DNA of 64,000 nucleotides from Nocardioides marinus (GCF_013408145.1 NZ_JACBZI010000001.1:2804001-2868000), one strand, 5' to 3'. Positions 1 through 7,998 are shown, counted from the stretch's first letter. Numbers and translations: made by a program. Notes: a model not told the origin generated them from the sequence alone.

Positions 1-1164
1 GCGCTCTACCGCTGCGCGAGCAAGCGGGTCGACGCCGAGGCGGTCTACACCCACACCGTCCCGGCCGGTGCGTTCCGCGGCTACGGCCTCGGGCAGGTCA
101 TCTTCGCGATCGAGTCGGCGCTGGACGACCTGGCCCGCGAGGTCGGGATCAGCGCCGTGGAGATCCGCCGGCGCAACGCGGTCGTGCCCGGCGACGAGCT
201 GGTCGTCAACGGTCCCCCGGTCGACGACATCGTCCACGCCACCGACGGGCTGCCGCAGTGCCTGGACCTGGTGGAGCAGGCACTCGCCCGCGCCGACGAC
301 GAGGCGCCGGGCCCTGGCTGGCTGGTCGGCGAGGGACTGGCTGCGGCGATGATCGCGACCATCCCGCCGCGCGGGCACCACAGCACGGCCACCGTCACGC
401 TGGCCGAGGACGGCGCCGTCGAGGTCGGGGTCGGGAGCGCGGAGTTCGGCAACGGGTCGGCCACGGTCCACGTCCAGCTGGTCGCGACGGCCCTCGGGGA
501 CCGCGTCGACCCGGCGCGGATCCGGGTCCGCGGCGGCGACACCGACGCGGCGGCGTACGACACGGGGGCCTACGGGTCGACCGGCTCGGTGGTCGCGGGC
601 GGTGCGGTGCACGCCGCCGCACAGGACCTCGCCCGCCGCCTGGACGCCGGGGAGGCCGAGCGGCCGCTGGTCGGCACCGGCGAGCACCACGGCACGCCCC
701 GCTCGGTGGCCTTCAACGTGCACGGTGTCCGGGTGGCCGTGCACCCGCCGACGGGCGAGGTGCGGGTGCTGCGCAGCGTGCACGCCGCCGACGCCGGGGT
801 CGTGCTGAACCCCGAGCAGCTGCGCGGCCAGGTCGAGGGCGGCGTCGCCCAGGGGTTCGGCTCGGCGCTGCAGGAGGAGGTGCGGATCGAGGACGGGGTG
901 GTCGCGACCCGCGGCTTCCGCGACTACCGCGTGCCCCAGATCGGGCAGGTCCCGCACACCGAGGTGCTCTTCGCCGACACCGTCGACCCGGTCGGGCCGC
1001 TCGGTGCGAAGTCGATGAGCGAGGCCCCCTACAACCCCGTCGCCCCCGCCGTGGCCAACGCCGTCCGCGACGCCACCGGCCGCCGACCCCGCGAGCTCCC
1101 GATGAGCCGCGACCGGGTCTGGCGGCTCCTGACGTCCGAGGAGGACCCATGTCCCACCCCCTGA
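1..1164 (+). CDS. Xanthine dehydrogenase/aldehyde oxidase family molybdopterin-binding subunit (3' part)
   Basis: The open frame runs in from the left edge, so only about 387 C-terminal residues of what is normally a 700-800-residue large subunit are visible. Near the start is AGAFRGYGLGQ, matching the family motif AFRGxGxxQ that contacts the molybdopterin cofactor. Near the C terminus GAKSMSEAPYNPVAPAVANA matches the segment carrying the catalytic glutamate (the E of KSMSE) followed by the conserved PA-ANA helix. Family members hydroxylate purines or aldehydes at a Mo centre together with FAD and 2Fe-2S subunits, which would lie upstream of the window. The guanine-deaminase-like gene overlapping its 3' end by 16 bp makes xanthine the likely substrate, converting xanthine to urate. 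Other hydroxylases of this family cannot be excluded from the C-terminal part alone. Confidence 0.9.
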   Translation, partial: ALYRCASKRVDAEAVYTHTVPAGAFRGYGLGQVIFAIESALDDLAREVGISAVEIRRRNAVVPGDELVVNGPPVDDIVHATDGLPQCLDLVEQALARADDEAPGPGWLVGEGLAAAMIATIPPRGHHSTATVTLAEDGAVEVGVGSAEFGNGSATVHVQLVATALGDRVDPARIRVRGGDTDAAAYDTGAYGSTGSVVAGGAVHAAAQDLARRLDAGEAERPLVGTGEHHGTPRSVAFNVHGVRVAVHPPTGEVRVLRSVHAADAGVVLNPEQLRGQVEGGVAQGFGSALQEEVRIEDGVVATRGFRDYRVPQIGQVPHTEVLFADTVDPVGPLGAKSMSEAPYNPVAPAVANAVRDATGRRPRELPMSRDRVWRLLTSEEDPCPTP

Positions 1165-1658
1165 AGCACGAGCCCCTGAAGCACGAGCCCCTGGAGCACG
1201 AGGGCTTCCTGCAGCAGGCCGTGGACCTCGCCGCGGCCAACGTCGCAGCCGGCGGTGGGCCGTTCGGTGCGCTCGTCGTCCGCGACGGCGAGGTGCTGGC
1301 CACCGGGCAGAACCGTGTCACTCGCGACCTCGACCCCACCGCGCACGCCGAGGTGGTCGCGATCCGGGCCGCCTGCCGGGAGGTCGGCGACTTCTCCCTG
1401 GCCGGTTGCGTCCTCTACTCCTCCTGCGAGCCCTGCCCGCTGTGCCTGGCCTCCGCGCTGTGGGCGCGGGTCGACCGGGTCGCGTACGCCGCCGACCGCG
1501 ACGACGCCGCCCGGGGCGGCTTCGACGACCGGGCGTTCTACGACCTCTTCGACACCCCGCGCGAGCGGTGGGCGACCCCCGTCTCGGGGGTCAGCCTCGC
1601 CGGCTCCTTCGCCCCGTTCGACGCGTGGCTGGCCAAGGCGGACCGGACGCACTACTAG
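1149..1658 (+). CDS. Nucleoside/guanine deaminase, cytidine deaminase superfamily
   Basis: A 169-residue zinc-dependent deaminase. The zinc and catalytic motif is complete: HAEVVAIRAA supplies the His ligand and the proton-shuttling Glu, and SCEPCPLC supplies the two Cys ligands. The C-terminal stretch ARGGFDDRAFYDLF resembles the GuaD guanine deaminase type rather than tRNA adenosine deaminase. The expected reaction is guanine to xanthine plus ammonia in the cytoplasm, feeding the xanthine dehydrogenase encoded by the overlapping upstream gene. The ATG at 1149 lies inside that gene (16-bp overlap), implying translational coupling. The first 20 residues are unusual: three in-frame 15-bp repeats encode LKHEP, LKHEP, LEHEG before the deaminase fold starts. 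Substrate assignment is by resemblance and context. Confidence 0.88.
   Translation: MSHPLKHEPLKHEPLEHEGFLQQAVDLAAANVAAGGGPFGALVVRDGEVLATGQNRVTRDLDPTAHAEVVAIRAACREVGDFSLAGCVLYSSCEPCPLCLASALWARVDRVAYAADRDDAARGGFDDRAFYDLFDTPRERWATPVSGVSLAGSFAPFDAWLAKADRTHY
1161..1205 (+). repeat. Three 15-bp in-frame tandem repeats
   Basis: Copies start at 1161, 1176 and 1191. The first two are identical (CTGAAGCACGAGCCC); the third differs at a few positions. They encode LKHEP-LKHEP-LEHEG at the N terminus of the deaminase, so copy-number change by slippage would lengthen or shorten the protein without a frameshift. Confidence 0.85.
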
Positions 1659-1688
1659 CCCTACGCCGCACCTCGACCGGCACGGCGA

Positions 1689-1898
1689 TCAGGCGTCGCG
1701 CCAGAGCAGCCAGCACATCCAGAGCGAGGCGCCCCACAGGGCGAGGACGGGCAGGTCGCCGGTGTTGAGCCCGTGGCCGATCGAGACCTCCCAGAGCAGC
1801 CCGCCGGCCCAGGGGCCGTGCCCGGCGATGAGCAGCACGCACAGCACGGAGGTGACGAGGTAGAAGCCGACCGCGATGAGGCGACGACGCTCCCTCAC
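1689..1898 (-). CDS. Small two-helix membrane protein of unknown function
   Basis: A 69-residue protein starting at GTG (1896-1898). It has a basic N terminus (RERRR), a hydrophobic segment around residues 8-34 and a second around residues 48-66 ending in WLLWRDA, so two membrane helices are expected. I do not recognise a family. It lies 58 bp downstream of the second permease of the ABC importer on the same strand and is probably the last gene of that operon; an accessory transport role is only a guess. No convincing ribosome-binding site is visible. Confidence 0.6.
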   Translation of the reverse strand: MRERRRLIAVGFYLVTSVLCVLLIAGHGPWAGGLLWEVSIGHGLNTGDLPVLALWGASLWMCWLLWRDA

Positions 1899-1956
1899 GA
1901 TCCCACCCCCATGACGAGCTCTTCTGACGTGCCGGCTGAGAGCACAGGGTGCCCCA

Positions 1957-2817
1957 TCACAGCTGGGACTGGCTCATCCCCATCCGGGCGAGCACGACGG
2001 TCTCGGCCAGCTGCACCAGGTTGTAGAGCAGCAGCGTCACGAGGGTGATGATCGCGACCGAGGCCCACAGGTTGTCGAACTGCGCGGCGGCGTTGAACTT
2101 CACGATCTGCCCGCCCACGCCCTTGCCGGTCGACAGCCACTCCGCCAGCAACGCACCGGTCACCGCGCCGGGCACCGAGACCCGGGCCGCGGCGAAGAGC
2201 GACGGCAGCGCCCCCGGGATGGCGACCTTGAGCAGGGCGGCCAGGTTGCCCCCGCCGTAGACCCGCACCAGGTCCAGGCTCTCCCTGTTGGCGCGCGAGA
2301 GGCCGAAGAGCACCGAGGCCAGCGCCGGGAACAGCACGACGATCGACCCGATCACCGCCACGGACGCGGTGGTCCCGCGGCCGGTCAGCAGGATGATGAC
2401 GGGGGCGATCGAGACCAGCGGGATCGAGCGGAGCAGCAGCGCCAGCGGCATCACGCCCGCCTCGACGGTCTTCGAGAGCGTGAACAGCACCGCCAGGACG
2501 ATCGCGATGGCCATGCCGACGACGAAGCCGATCGCGGCGTCCTTCAGCGACACCGCGGCCAGGTCGAAGAGCAGCTCGCGCCGCTCGCCGGCGGTGGCCC
2601 GGGCATCGGGGTCGGTGACGAAGAGGAAGCGCCACACGTCGAGGGGGCCCTTGGCGACGTACGGCGAGATCTTGCCGCTCATGATCAGCGCCTGCCACGC
2701 GGCCAGCACGATGCCGACCGTGATCGCGGCGTTGAGCAGGCCCTTGCCGACGGCGGCCAGCACGGCGCGCGAGGTGCCGGCGACGCTGGCCGTCGCCACG
2801 GCGGGAGTGCCGGTCAT
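1957..2817 (-). CDS. ABC transporter permease, NitT/TauT (SsuC-like) family
   Basis: A 286-residue integral membrane protein with about six hydrophobic segments. The permease signature lies in SRANRESLDLVRVYGGGNL followed by KVAIPGALPSLFAAARV, the EAA-loop region that contacts the ATPase. The ATG at 2815-2817 overlaps the stop of the upstream permease by 4 bp (ATGA), so the two are translationally coupled and probably form a heterodimeric channel. Together with the ATPase and the NMT1-like lipoprotein upstream it makes a complete importer. Family members import sulfonates, nitrate, thiamine pyrimidine precursors, riboflavin or nucleobase-like compounds. The neighbouring guanine deaminase and xanthine dehydrogenase make a purine-related substrate plausible, but the sequence does not prove it. 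Confidence 0.88.
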   Translation of the reverse strand: MTGTPAVATASVAGTSRAVLAAVGKGLLNAAITVGIVLAAWQALIMSGKISPYVAKGPLDVWRFLFVTDPDARATAGERRELLFDLAAVSLKDAAIGFVVGMAIAIVLAVLFTLSKTVEAGVMPLALLLRSIPLVSIAPVIILLTGRGTTASVAVIGSIVVLFPALASVLFGLSRANRESLDLVRVYGGGNLAALLKVAIPGALPSLFAAARVSVPGAVTGALLAEWLSTGKGVGGQIVKFNAAAQFDNLWASVAIITLVTLLLYNLVQLAETVVLARMGMSQSQL

Positions 2818-3614
2818 GGCGTGCTCCGTCCCGAGACCCAGGGCGTGACCAGGCGCGAGACGAGCCCGAGCGCGCCGTAGCCGATCATCGCGACCACGGC
2901 GCACAGCAGGAAGACCGCCCAGACGCGCTCGGAGTCGAGGTTGCCCTGCAGCCGGATCAGCAGGATGCCGACGCTGCGGTCGGTGGCACCCATGTACTCC
3001 CCCAGCACCGCGCCGAGGAACGCCGTCGGCACCGCGATCTGCAGCGCGTTGAGGATGCCCGGCAGTGCGGCGACCAGCCGCACCTTGCGCAGCTGGGTGA
3101 ACCTCCCACCACCGAAGACCCGGATGACGTCGAGGCTGGCCCGGTCGGCGGCCTTGAAGCCCAGCAGCGCACCGACGACGGTGGTGAAGAAGACCGCGAG
3201 CGCCGCCAGGAAGATCGCCGTCGTCGACGGGTCCCCGGGACGGGTCGCTCCGCCCAGCACGACGATCGAGATGCCCCCGACCGCCACCAGCGGCAGGCAG
3301 TAGGAGACGACCGCGATCTGCACGATGATCGGCTCCAGCCGCGGGGCCAGCAGCACGGTCGCCGCCAGCAGCAGCGCCGCCAGGTTGCCCCACAAGAAGC
3401 CGTAGGCCGCCTCGGTGATGGTGACCCGGAAGGAGCCCCAGTACGCCGAGAAGCCGTCCTCGACGAGCCGGCCCAGCACGGCGCCCGGTGACGGCACCGG
3501 CGTGTAGGTGCCGGTGTCGGGCCGGAAGGCCAGCGCGAAGAGCCACCACGCCGCGAGGAGCACCCCGACGCCGATGACGCCGGAGAGCCACCCGGGGATC
3601 CGACGCTCGCCCAT
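2814..3614 (-). CDS. ABC transporter permease, NitT/TauT (SsuC-like) family
   Basis: The first of two paralogous permeases in this importer, 266 residues with about six membrane segments. The coupling loop is seen as KAADRASLDVIRVFGGGRF then RLVAALPGILNALQI. The basic N terminus MGERRIPGW precedes the first helix and suits a cytoplasmic start. It lies 13 bp downstream of the ATPase and overlaps the next permease by 4 bp, so ATPase and both permeases are almost certainly one transcript. Two different permeases in one importer of this family is less usual than a homodimer but occurs in nucleobase-type and riboflavin-type systems. Confidence 0.88.
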   Translation of the reverse strand: MGERRIPGWLSGVIGVGVLLAAWWLFALAFRPDTGTYTPVPSPGAVLGRLVEDGFSAYWGSFRVTITEAAYGFLWGNLAALLLAATVLLAPRLEPIIVQIAVVSYCLPLVAVGGISIVVLGGATRPGDPSTTAIFLAALAVFFTTVVGALLGFKAADRASLDVIRVFGGGRFTQLRKVRLVAALPGILNALQIAVPTAFLGAVLGEYMGATDRSVGILLIRLQGNLDSERVWAVFLLCAVVAMIGYGALGLVSRLVTPWVSGRSTP

Positions 3615-3627
3615 CGCCCGCCCGCCC

Positions 3628-4455
3628 TCAGGCCTCGGCCGCGGCGCGGCCGTCGGCCCCGAAGAGCAGTTCGGAGGCCCGGTCCACGAGGTGGTGGAAC
3701 TCCGGCGTGCGCATCATCTCCGGCGTGCGCGGCCGCGGCAGGTCGATGTCGATGACCTCCTTGATCCGCCCGGGTCGTGGGCTCATCACCGCGACCTGGT
3801 CGGAGAGGAAGATCGCCTCGGAGATGCCGTGGGTGACCAGCAGCGTGGTCGCCGGCTTCTCCGTCCAGATCCGCAGCAGCTCGAGGTTGAGGTTCTGCCG
3901 GGTCATGTCGTCCAGGGCGCCGAACGGCTCGTCGAGCAGCAGCACCGACGGCTTGAGCGCCAGCGCACGGGCGATCGAGACCCGCTGACGCATCCCGCCG
4001 GAGAGCTGGGCGGGCTTGGCGTTCTCGAAGCCGGTCAGGCCGACCAGGGCGATCAGCTCGGCGACGTACTCCTTGTCGACGGAGCGGCCGGCCACCTCGA
4101 AGGGCAGGGCGATGTTCTTCACCACGCTGCGCCAGGGCAGCAGCGCGTGGTCCTGGAATGCGATGCCGAGCTCGCTGTCCCTGCGCAGCTCGGCCGGGGT
4201 GCGGCCGTCGACGAGGGCGCGCCCCGTGGTGGGCTCCTCGAGACCGGCGAGGACCCGCAGGATCGTCGACTTGCCGCATCCCGAGGGCCCCAGCAGCGCC
4301 AGGAACGAGCCCTGCTCGGTGTGCAGGTGCGCGTCCTCCAGTGCGGTCACGCTCCTGCCGGCGCCGACCTTGAAGGTCTTGCCCAGTCCGTCGACCTGGA
4401 TGCCGGTGCCGCCCCGACGGGCGGCACCGGCACCGGGTGTGTGCTCAGCGGTCAT
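3628..4455 (-). CDS. ABC transporter ATP-binding protein, NitT/TauT (SsuB/TauB-like) family
   Basis: The energy-coupling ATPase of the importer, 275 residues. Walker A is GPSGCGKST, the signature is [15 protein letters not shown], Walker B is [12 protein letters not shown], and the H-loop is VTHGISEA. The Q-loop reads [13 protein letters not shown], and LPW after the Q-loop is typical of the SsuB/TauB branch. It lies between the lipoprotein gene (9 bp) and the first permease gene (13 bp). The N-terminal 18 residues are Ala/Gly-rich and poorly conserved, so a slightly later start is possible. Confidence 0.92.
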   Translation of the reverse strand: MTAEHTPGAGAARRGGTGIQVDGLGKTFKVGAGRSVTALEDAHLHTEQGSFLALLGPSGCGKSTILRVLAGLEEPTTGRALVDGRTPAELRRDSELGIAFQDHALLPWRSVVKNIALPFEVAGRSVDKEYVAELIALVGLTGFENAKPAQLSGGMRQRVSIARALALKPSVLLLDEPFGALDDMTRQNLNLELLRIWTEKPATTLLVTHGISEAIFLSDQVAVMSPRPGRIKEVIDIDLPRPRTPEMMRTPEFHHLVDRASELLFGADGRAAAEA

Positions 4456-4464
4456 CGGTGTCGA

Positions 4465-5568
4465 TCAGCCGAGGTAGTCCACGAGCTCGGGGTACTCCTC
4501 GTAGATGCCGTCGATGATGGTGGTGTCGAAGAGCTCGTCGACGCTGACCTCCCAGCCGGCAGCGGCCAGTGAGTCGACGGTCTGCTGCTTGAGCTCGTCG
4601 GTGATGGTGAACAGGCCGTTGGCCTCGGTGTCGGGCGTCGAGATCAGGTCCGCCTGCGCCTCCAGGCCCTGGGCCGTCTTCGCCGGGTCCAGGGCACCGA
4701 AGATGGCCTCGAGACCCTCCTCGTTCTCCGAGGCCGCCTTGTCGTAGTACTCCATGATCAGCGAGACGGTGTCGTCGGTCGGCTCGGTGAAGGTGTCGCT
4801 CCAGCCCTTGATCTCCGCGACGAGCAGCGCCTCGAGGAGGTCGGGGTTCTCGGCGAGGTACTCGTCGGTGACCGTGTAGGTCTCCGCGACGTAGGGCACG
4901 CCGTTGTCGGCGTAGGGCAGGTTCGTGATCTCGTAGCCGGCGTTCTCGACCGTGATCGCCTCGTTGGTGAGGTAGGCCATGAAGCCGTCGACCTCGCCCT
5001 CCATGAGGGGGGTCGGGTCGAAGTCGACGGGCACGACCTCGACGTCGTCGGGGTCGATGCCGTTGGCGTTGAGGATGGCGGCGAACACGCTGGCGTTGGA
5101 GTCCTGCACGCCGATCTTCTTGCCCACCAGGTCCTCGGGCGTGGCGATGTCGGCGCCGTCGGCCAGCGACAGGATCGTGAAGGGGTTCTTCTGGAAGGTC
5201 GCGGCGATGATCTTCAGCGGGGCGTCCTGCTCGGCGATCGCGGCGCCGACCGAGGCGGCGTCGGAGAGGGCGACCTGCACGGTGCCGCTGAGCAGCTTCG
5301 CGACACCGGTGTCCGGGCCCGAGATGCCGAACACCTCGTCGAAGCCGGCCTCGTCGTAGTAGCCGTTCTCGTAGGCGTAGAACTCGCCGGCGAACTCCTC
5401 GTTCTTGATCCAGGAGTACTGCATGGAGATCTCGCCGTACGACGCCTCACCATCGCTCCCGGTGGTGGTCTCGTCGTCGTCGGACCCGCAGGCCGACAGC
5501 GTGAGGACGAGGGCCGCTGAGACGGCGGCGAGCCCGCGCAACGAGCGCGGACGGGGGGTGGTGGACAT
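4465..5568 (-). CDS. ABC importer substrate-binding lipoprotein, NMT1/THI5-like (SsuA family)
   Basis: A 367-residue secreted lipoprotein. The signal sequence ends in a lipobox (LVLTLSACGS), so the mature protein is anchored by its N-terminal Cys. The body follows the SsuA/NMT1 pattern: an N-terminal lobe with YSWIKNEEFAGEFYAYENGY, a middle part with VGKKIGVQDSNASVFAAIL, and a C-terminal lobe with repeated EEY/DEL helices. The mature protein is very acidic. ATG at 5566-5568 is preceded by GGAGG, a good ribosome-binding site. It is the first gene of the operon running to 1689 and would determine substrate choice. Family ligands include sulfonates, pyrimidine precursors, riboflavin and hydantoin-like molecules; a purine or purine breakdown product is suggested only by the neighbours. 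Confidence 0.9.
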   Translation of the reverse strand: MSTTPRPRSLRGLAAVSAALVLTLSACGSDDDETTTGSDGEASYGEISMQYSWIKNEEFAGEFYAYENGYYDEAGFDEVFGISGPDTGVAKLLSGTVQVALSDAASVGAAIAEQDAPLKIIAATFQKNPFTILSLADGADIATPEDLVGKKIGVQDSNASVFAAILNANGIDPDDVEVVPVDFDPTPLMEGEVDGFMAYLTNEAITVENAGYEITNLPYADNGVPYVAETYTVTDEYLAENPDLLEALLVAEIKGWSDTFTEPTDDTVSLIMEYYDKAASENEEGLEAIFGALDPAKTAQGLEAQADLISTPDTEANGLFTITDELKQQTVDSLAAAGWEVSVDELFDTTIIDGIYEEYPELVDYLG

Positions 5569-5610
5569 GGCGTTCCCTCCGGGTGTGGTCTCGGGTTCGC
5601 CGCAACGTAT

Positions 5611-5657
5611 CCAGGGCGCGTTTCACGCACTGGCACGTTCGTTTCAGGGTTGTGAAA
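5611..5657 (-). promoter_or_regulatory. Candidate operator: repeated CGTTTCA boxes upstream of the importer operon
   Basis: CGTTTCA occurs at 5619-5625 and 5640-5646, 21 bp apart (two helical turns), and an inverted copy TGTGAAA lies at 5651-5657. They lie 50-90 bp upstream of the lipoprotein start and overlap the last codons of the DUF1275 gene. The helical phasing suggests a dimeric regulator; which one is unknown. Confidence 0.4.
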
Positions 5658-6351
5658 TGTGCAGCCGCCCGTGGGTGGAGCCGACCAGGGTGGCGGCGAG
5701 GATGAGCACCGCGGCGAGCATGAGGCCGGCTCCGACGTGGATGGTCAGCAGCGCCGCACCGGCCGCCGCGCCGGCCAGGATCAGCACGACGGCCAGGAAC
5801 CGGCGTCCCGAGCCACCGCCCTCGGCACGCGCCCGCCCCGAGCCGAGAGTGGAGTCGGCGGCGAGGCCGGTGATGGTCGAGGTCACCACGACGGTCGTGA
5901 CGTCCTTGACCGCGACGAAGCGGGCCGTCGCGGCCTGCAGGCCCATGGCGGCACCCAGCAGGGTGGTGACGGGGAGTCCCACGGCCGGATCGGGGTGGTC
6001 GCCCACCGCGAACAGGACGCCGGCGAGCCCGAGGCAGACCAGCCCGACGCTGAGGAAGAGCGTGGTGGTCAGGCCGGTCCACTTCCCCGCCGCCCGCTTG
6101 AGCACCCGGCCGCCCAGCGCCGCACCGGCCATGAAGCCCACCAGCGCCAGCACCGGGCCGAGCACCGGCAGGTCCTCCGCCCCGACGACCGCCATGCCGA
6201 GGATGACCACGTTGCCCGTCATGTTGCCGGTGAAGACCCGGTCCAGGCCGAGGTAGCCCACCGCGTCCACGATGCCGGTCGTGAAGGTCAGCACCAGCAT
6301 CAGCACCAGGTGCAGCCGCTCGGCGGGGACGGCGGCGAGTCGGTTCGTCAC
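5644..6351 (-). CDS. DUF1275 (YoaK-type) membrane protein
   Basis: A 235-residue inner-membrane protein with about six hydrophobic segments. The hallmark of the family is the first helix region LTFTTGIVDAVGYLGLDRVFTGNMTGN, of which GNMTGN is the most conserved part, then GAAMGLQAATAR in the second half. The function of DUF1275 proteins is not established; transport has been suggested. I chose GTG at 6349-6351 because CACAAT lies 6 nt upstream, fitting the leaderless spacing seen across the window; an upstream in-frame ATG at 6396 would add 15 residues but lies in the hairpin region. It precedes the importer operon on the same strand. Confidence 0.82.
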   Translation of the reverse strand: MTNRLAAVPAERLHLVLMLVLTFTTGIVDAVGYLGLDRVFTGNMTGNVVILGMAVVGAEDLPVLGPVLALVGFMAGAALGGRVLKRAAGKWTGLTTTLFLSVGLVCLGLAGVLFAVGDHPDPAVGLPVTTLLGAAMGLQAATARFVAVKDVTTVVVTSTITGLAADSTLGSGRARAEGGGSGRRFLAVVLILAGAAAGAALLTIHVGAGLMLAAVLILAATLVGSTHGRLHISQP

Positions 6352-6399
6352 GCGCCCATTGTGGGGCAGGTCCTCCGGCGCGCTGACGGGCGGCACGCG

Positions 6400-6475
6400 C
6401 CGACCCCGCCGGGCGCTTGGGGGGGGGCTGGCGCCTCTGGCGGGGTCGGGTCCCGAGAAGGGGGTGGCTCGGGAC
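6400..6475 (-). terminator. Double stem-loop after the SGNH hydrolase gene
   Basis: The first hairpin pairs CCGACCCCGCC (6400-6410) with GGCGGGGTCGG (6439-6449), 11 bp perfect, with an inner GGCGC/GCGCC stem and a run of nine G in the loop (6419-6427). The second pairs GTCCCGAG (6450-6457) with CTCGGGAC (6468-6475). They lie 21-96 bp past the hydrolase stop codon, the right place for termination, with no U tract, as is common in actinobacteria. Confidence 0.7.
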
Positions 6476-6495
6476 GATCGCGTGTCGGTGGGGGG

Positions 6496-7512
6496 TCAGT
6501 CGAAGATGTCCGGGTCGCTCGTGCGCAGGTGGTCCAGGATCGCGGCGGCCTGCCCGCGGGCCCCGGCGGCGTTGGGGTGGGCGGGCACACCCATGGCCGG
6601 GTCGTTGGCCGAGGGGCCGTAGACCTCCGCCCAGCGGACGTTGGGGTCACCGCACAGGTCCACGCCCTCCGGCGTACGGCGGTAGGTGTTGACGAACTCC
6701 GCGCCACCACGGCGGGCGGCCCGCTTGACCATGCGGTTGAGCTGGCGGAACTTCTGGGAGATCCACGCCATGTCCTCGTCGGAGGCAGGGACCGTGGGGT
6801 AGCAGCCGTGGTCGGGCACGACGTTGATGTAGTCGATGGCGAGGATCCGCGCGCCGGGGGCGATCTCGTGGATGGTGCGGAAGGCACGCACGAGCTTCTT
6901 GGTCGAGGCCCGGATGGCCCGGCCGATCTCGTCGTAGCCCTCGGCGGTGTACTTCGCCTTGCAGCCACCGAACGGCAGGCCGGCCCCGGAGTCGGTGACC
7001 GGGTTGTCGACCGGGACCACGCCCAGGCAGTCCAGGCCAGCGCTGGCGACCCCGGCGTCGTTGCCGCCGATGCCGACGGTCACCAGGTCGGTGGTGGGGC
7101 TGAGCCGGTCGAACTGCGGCGGGTTGGTGCCACCCAGCGGCAGCCCGGTCTGGGGCTCGTAGAAGTCGTCGGTCGTCGCGGAGCCGCAGGAGGCGTCACG
7201 GAACTCCCCCACGCTCAGGGCGTCCGCCAGCAGCTTGGGGTAGTTGCGGTGGGACTGGGCGCAGTCGATCGGGGCGTGGGTCGTGTCCGGGACCCCGTCG
7301 CGGTTGAGGATGACCACGTCGGCGGTCCAGGAGTCGCCGAGCGCGACGTACTCCATGCCGACCGGGGGGAGGCGCCGCTCGGGGGCCGGGGTCGCCGAGA
7401 CGCTGCCGCCGACGGGCAGCAGCGCGGCCGCGGTCGCGAGCGCGACCGCAGCGGTCAGGGCCGCCAGGCTGCGGCGCGGGGAGCGGTGGGAGCGGGGCTG
7501 GATCTGCTGCAC
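6496..7512 (-). CDS. Secreted SGNH/GDSL-family hydrolase (lipase/esterase)
   Basis: A 338-residue exported hydrolase. The N terminus is basic (RSHRSPRRS) followed by a hydrophobic Ala-rich segment and a likely cleavage near SATPAPE, a standard signal peptide. Catalytic blocks are visible: YVALGDSWTADV (block I, nucleophile Ser; Trp replaces the usual Tyr/Leu after GDS), VGIGGNDAG (block III Asn), and HPNAAGARGQ near the end (block V His). Several Cys residues fit extracellular disulfides, as in Streptomyces SGNH lipases. The likely role is release of fatty acids from extracellular esters; chain-length preference cannot be told. The start is GTG at 7510-7512. The gene appears monocistronic, followed by strong hairpins. 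Confidence 0.87.
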   Translation of the reverse strand: MQQIQPRSHRSPRRSLAALTAAVALATAAALLPVGGSVSATPAPERRLPPVGMEYVALGDSWTADVVILNRDGVPDTTHAPIDCAQSHRNYPKLLADALSVGEFRDASCGSATTDDFYEPQTGLPLGGTNPPQFDRLSPTTDLVTVGIGGNDAGVASAGLDCLGVVPVDNPVTDSGAGLPFGGCKAKYTAEGYDEIGRAIRASTKKLVRAFRTIHEIAPGARILAIDYINVVPDHGCYPTVPASDEDMAWISQKFRQLNRMVKRAARRGGAEFVNTYRRTPEGVDLCGDPNVRWAEVYGPSANDPAMGVPAHPNAAGARGQAAAILDHLRTSDPDIFD

Positions 7513-7543
7513 ATGGTGATCAACGCCACACCCCGCCCGGAGG

Positions 7544-7804
7544 TCACGCGAGGGAGAGGAAGAGCTTCTCCATCTTCTTCAGGTCCGCCTCGTCGGGCGT
7601 GCCGTCGGCCATGCAGTCCTGCAGCCCGGTCGCGACGATCGCGAAGCCGCTGCGCGCCAGGGCCTTGTTGACCGCGGCGAGCTGGGTCAGGACCGACTCG
7701 CAGTCCGAGCCCTCCTCCATCATCCGGATCACGCTGGCCAGGTGTCCGTGGGCACGCTTCATGCGCAGGATGATCGCGCGGATGTCCTGGGGGTCGAGGT
7801 CCAT
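7544..7804 (-). CDS. CsoR/DUF156-family transcriptional repressor, CstR-like ligand set
   Basis: An 86-residue all-helical DNA-binding repressor of the CsoR/RcnR family. The segment [18 protein letters not shown] matches the family's first helices. The key cysteines are Cys35 (SDCES) and Cys64 (LQDCM), the 29-residue spacing of copper CsoR (Cys36/Cys65 in M. tuberculosis), but the position of the essential copper-ligand His61 is Gly60. The Cys-x-Cys set without His is that of CstR, which senses persulfide/sulfane sulfur, so a reactive-sulfur sensor is more likely than a copper sensor. GGGAGC precedes the ATG by about 6 nt. No rhodanese, sulfur transporter or copper ATPase gene is adjacent, so the target operon is unknown; it may control itself or the divergent kinase. 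Confidence 0.85.
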   Translation of the reverse strand: MDLDPQDIRAIILRMKRAHGHLASVIRMMEEGSDCESVLTQLAAVNKALARSGFAIVATGLQDCMADGTPDEADLKKMEKLFLSLA

Positions 7805-7880
7805 CTGGTGCTCCCGTGTCGGCAGGGGCCTCCCTCGGCCCTGGTGTCTGGGACCAAGGTACGCCTAACTTTGCGATCCC

Positions 7881-7900
7881 GCAGGGGGGAGCGCCCCCGC
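7881..7900. promoter_or_regulatory. G-tract/C-tract inverted repeat in the divergent promoter region
   Basis: GCAGGGGGG followed by AGCG and CCCCCGC forms an imperfect palindrome. CsoR-family repressors bind G/C-tract inverted repeats of this general kind, and it lies between the CsoR-family gene and the hybrid kinase. Assignment is by position and general resemblance only. Confidence 0.35.
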
Positions 7901-7998
7901 GAGGCCCGCGGATGCGTCACCCTGTTCCCCGGAGCACCTTCGTGCCTCCGTCCCTGCAGATCCCTTCACATCCCCGACATCCCCGACTTCGAGGCGCC

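Noticed and set aside
5659..7671. Long plus-strand open frame across the DUF1275 and SGNH hydrolase genes
   Set aside because: It is rich in Gly, Arg, His and Gln with no family motif and lies opposite two genes with clear motifs; a GC-bias artefact.
7816..7998. Upstream start for the hybrid kinase
   Set aside because: Would add 61 Pro/Arg-rich residues crossing the divergent promoter region; ATG 7999 starts at the hydrophobic domain.
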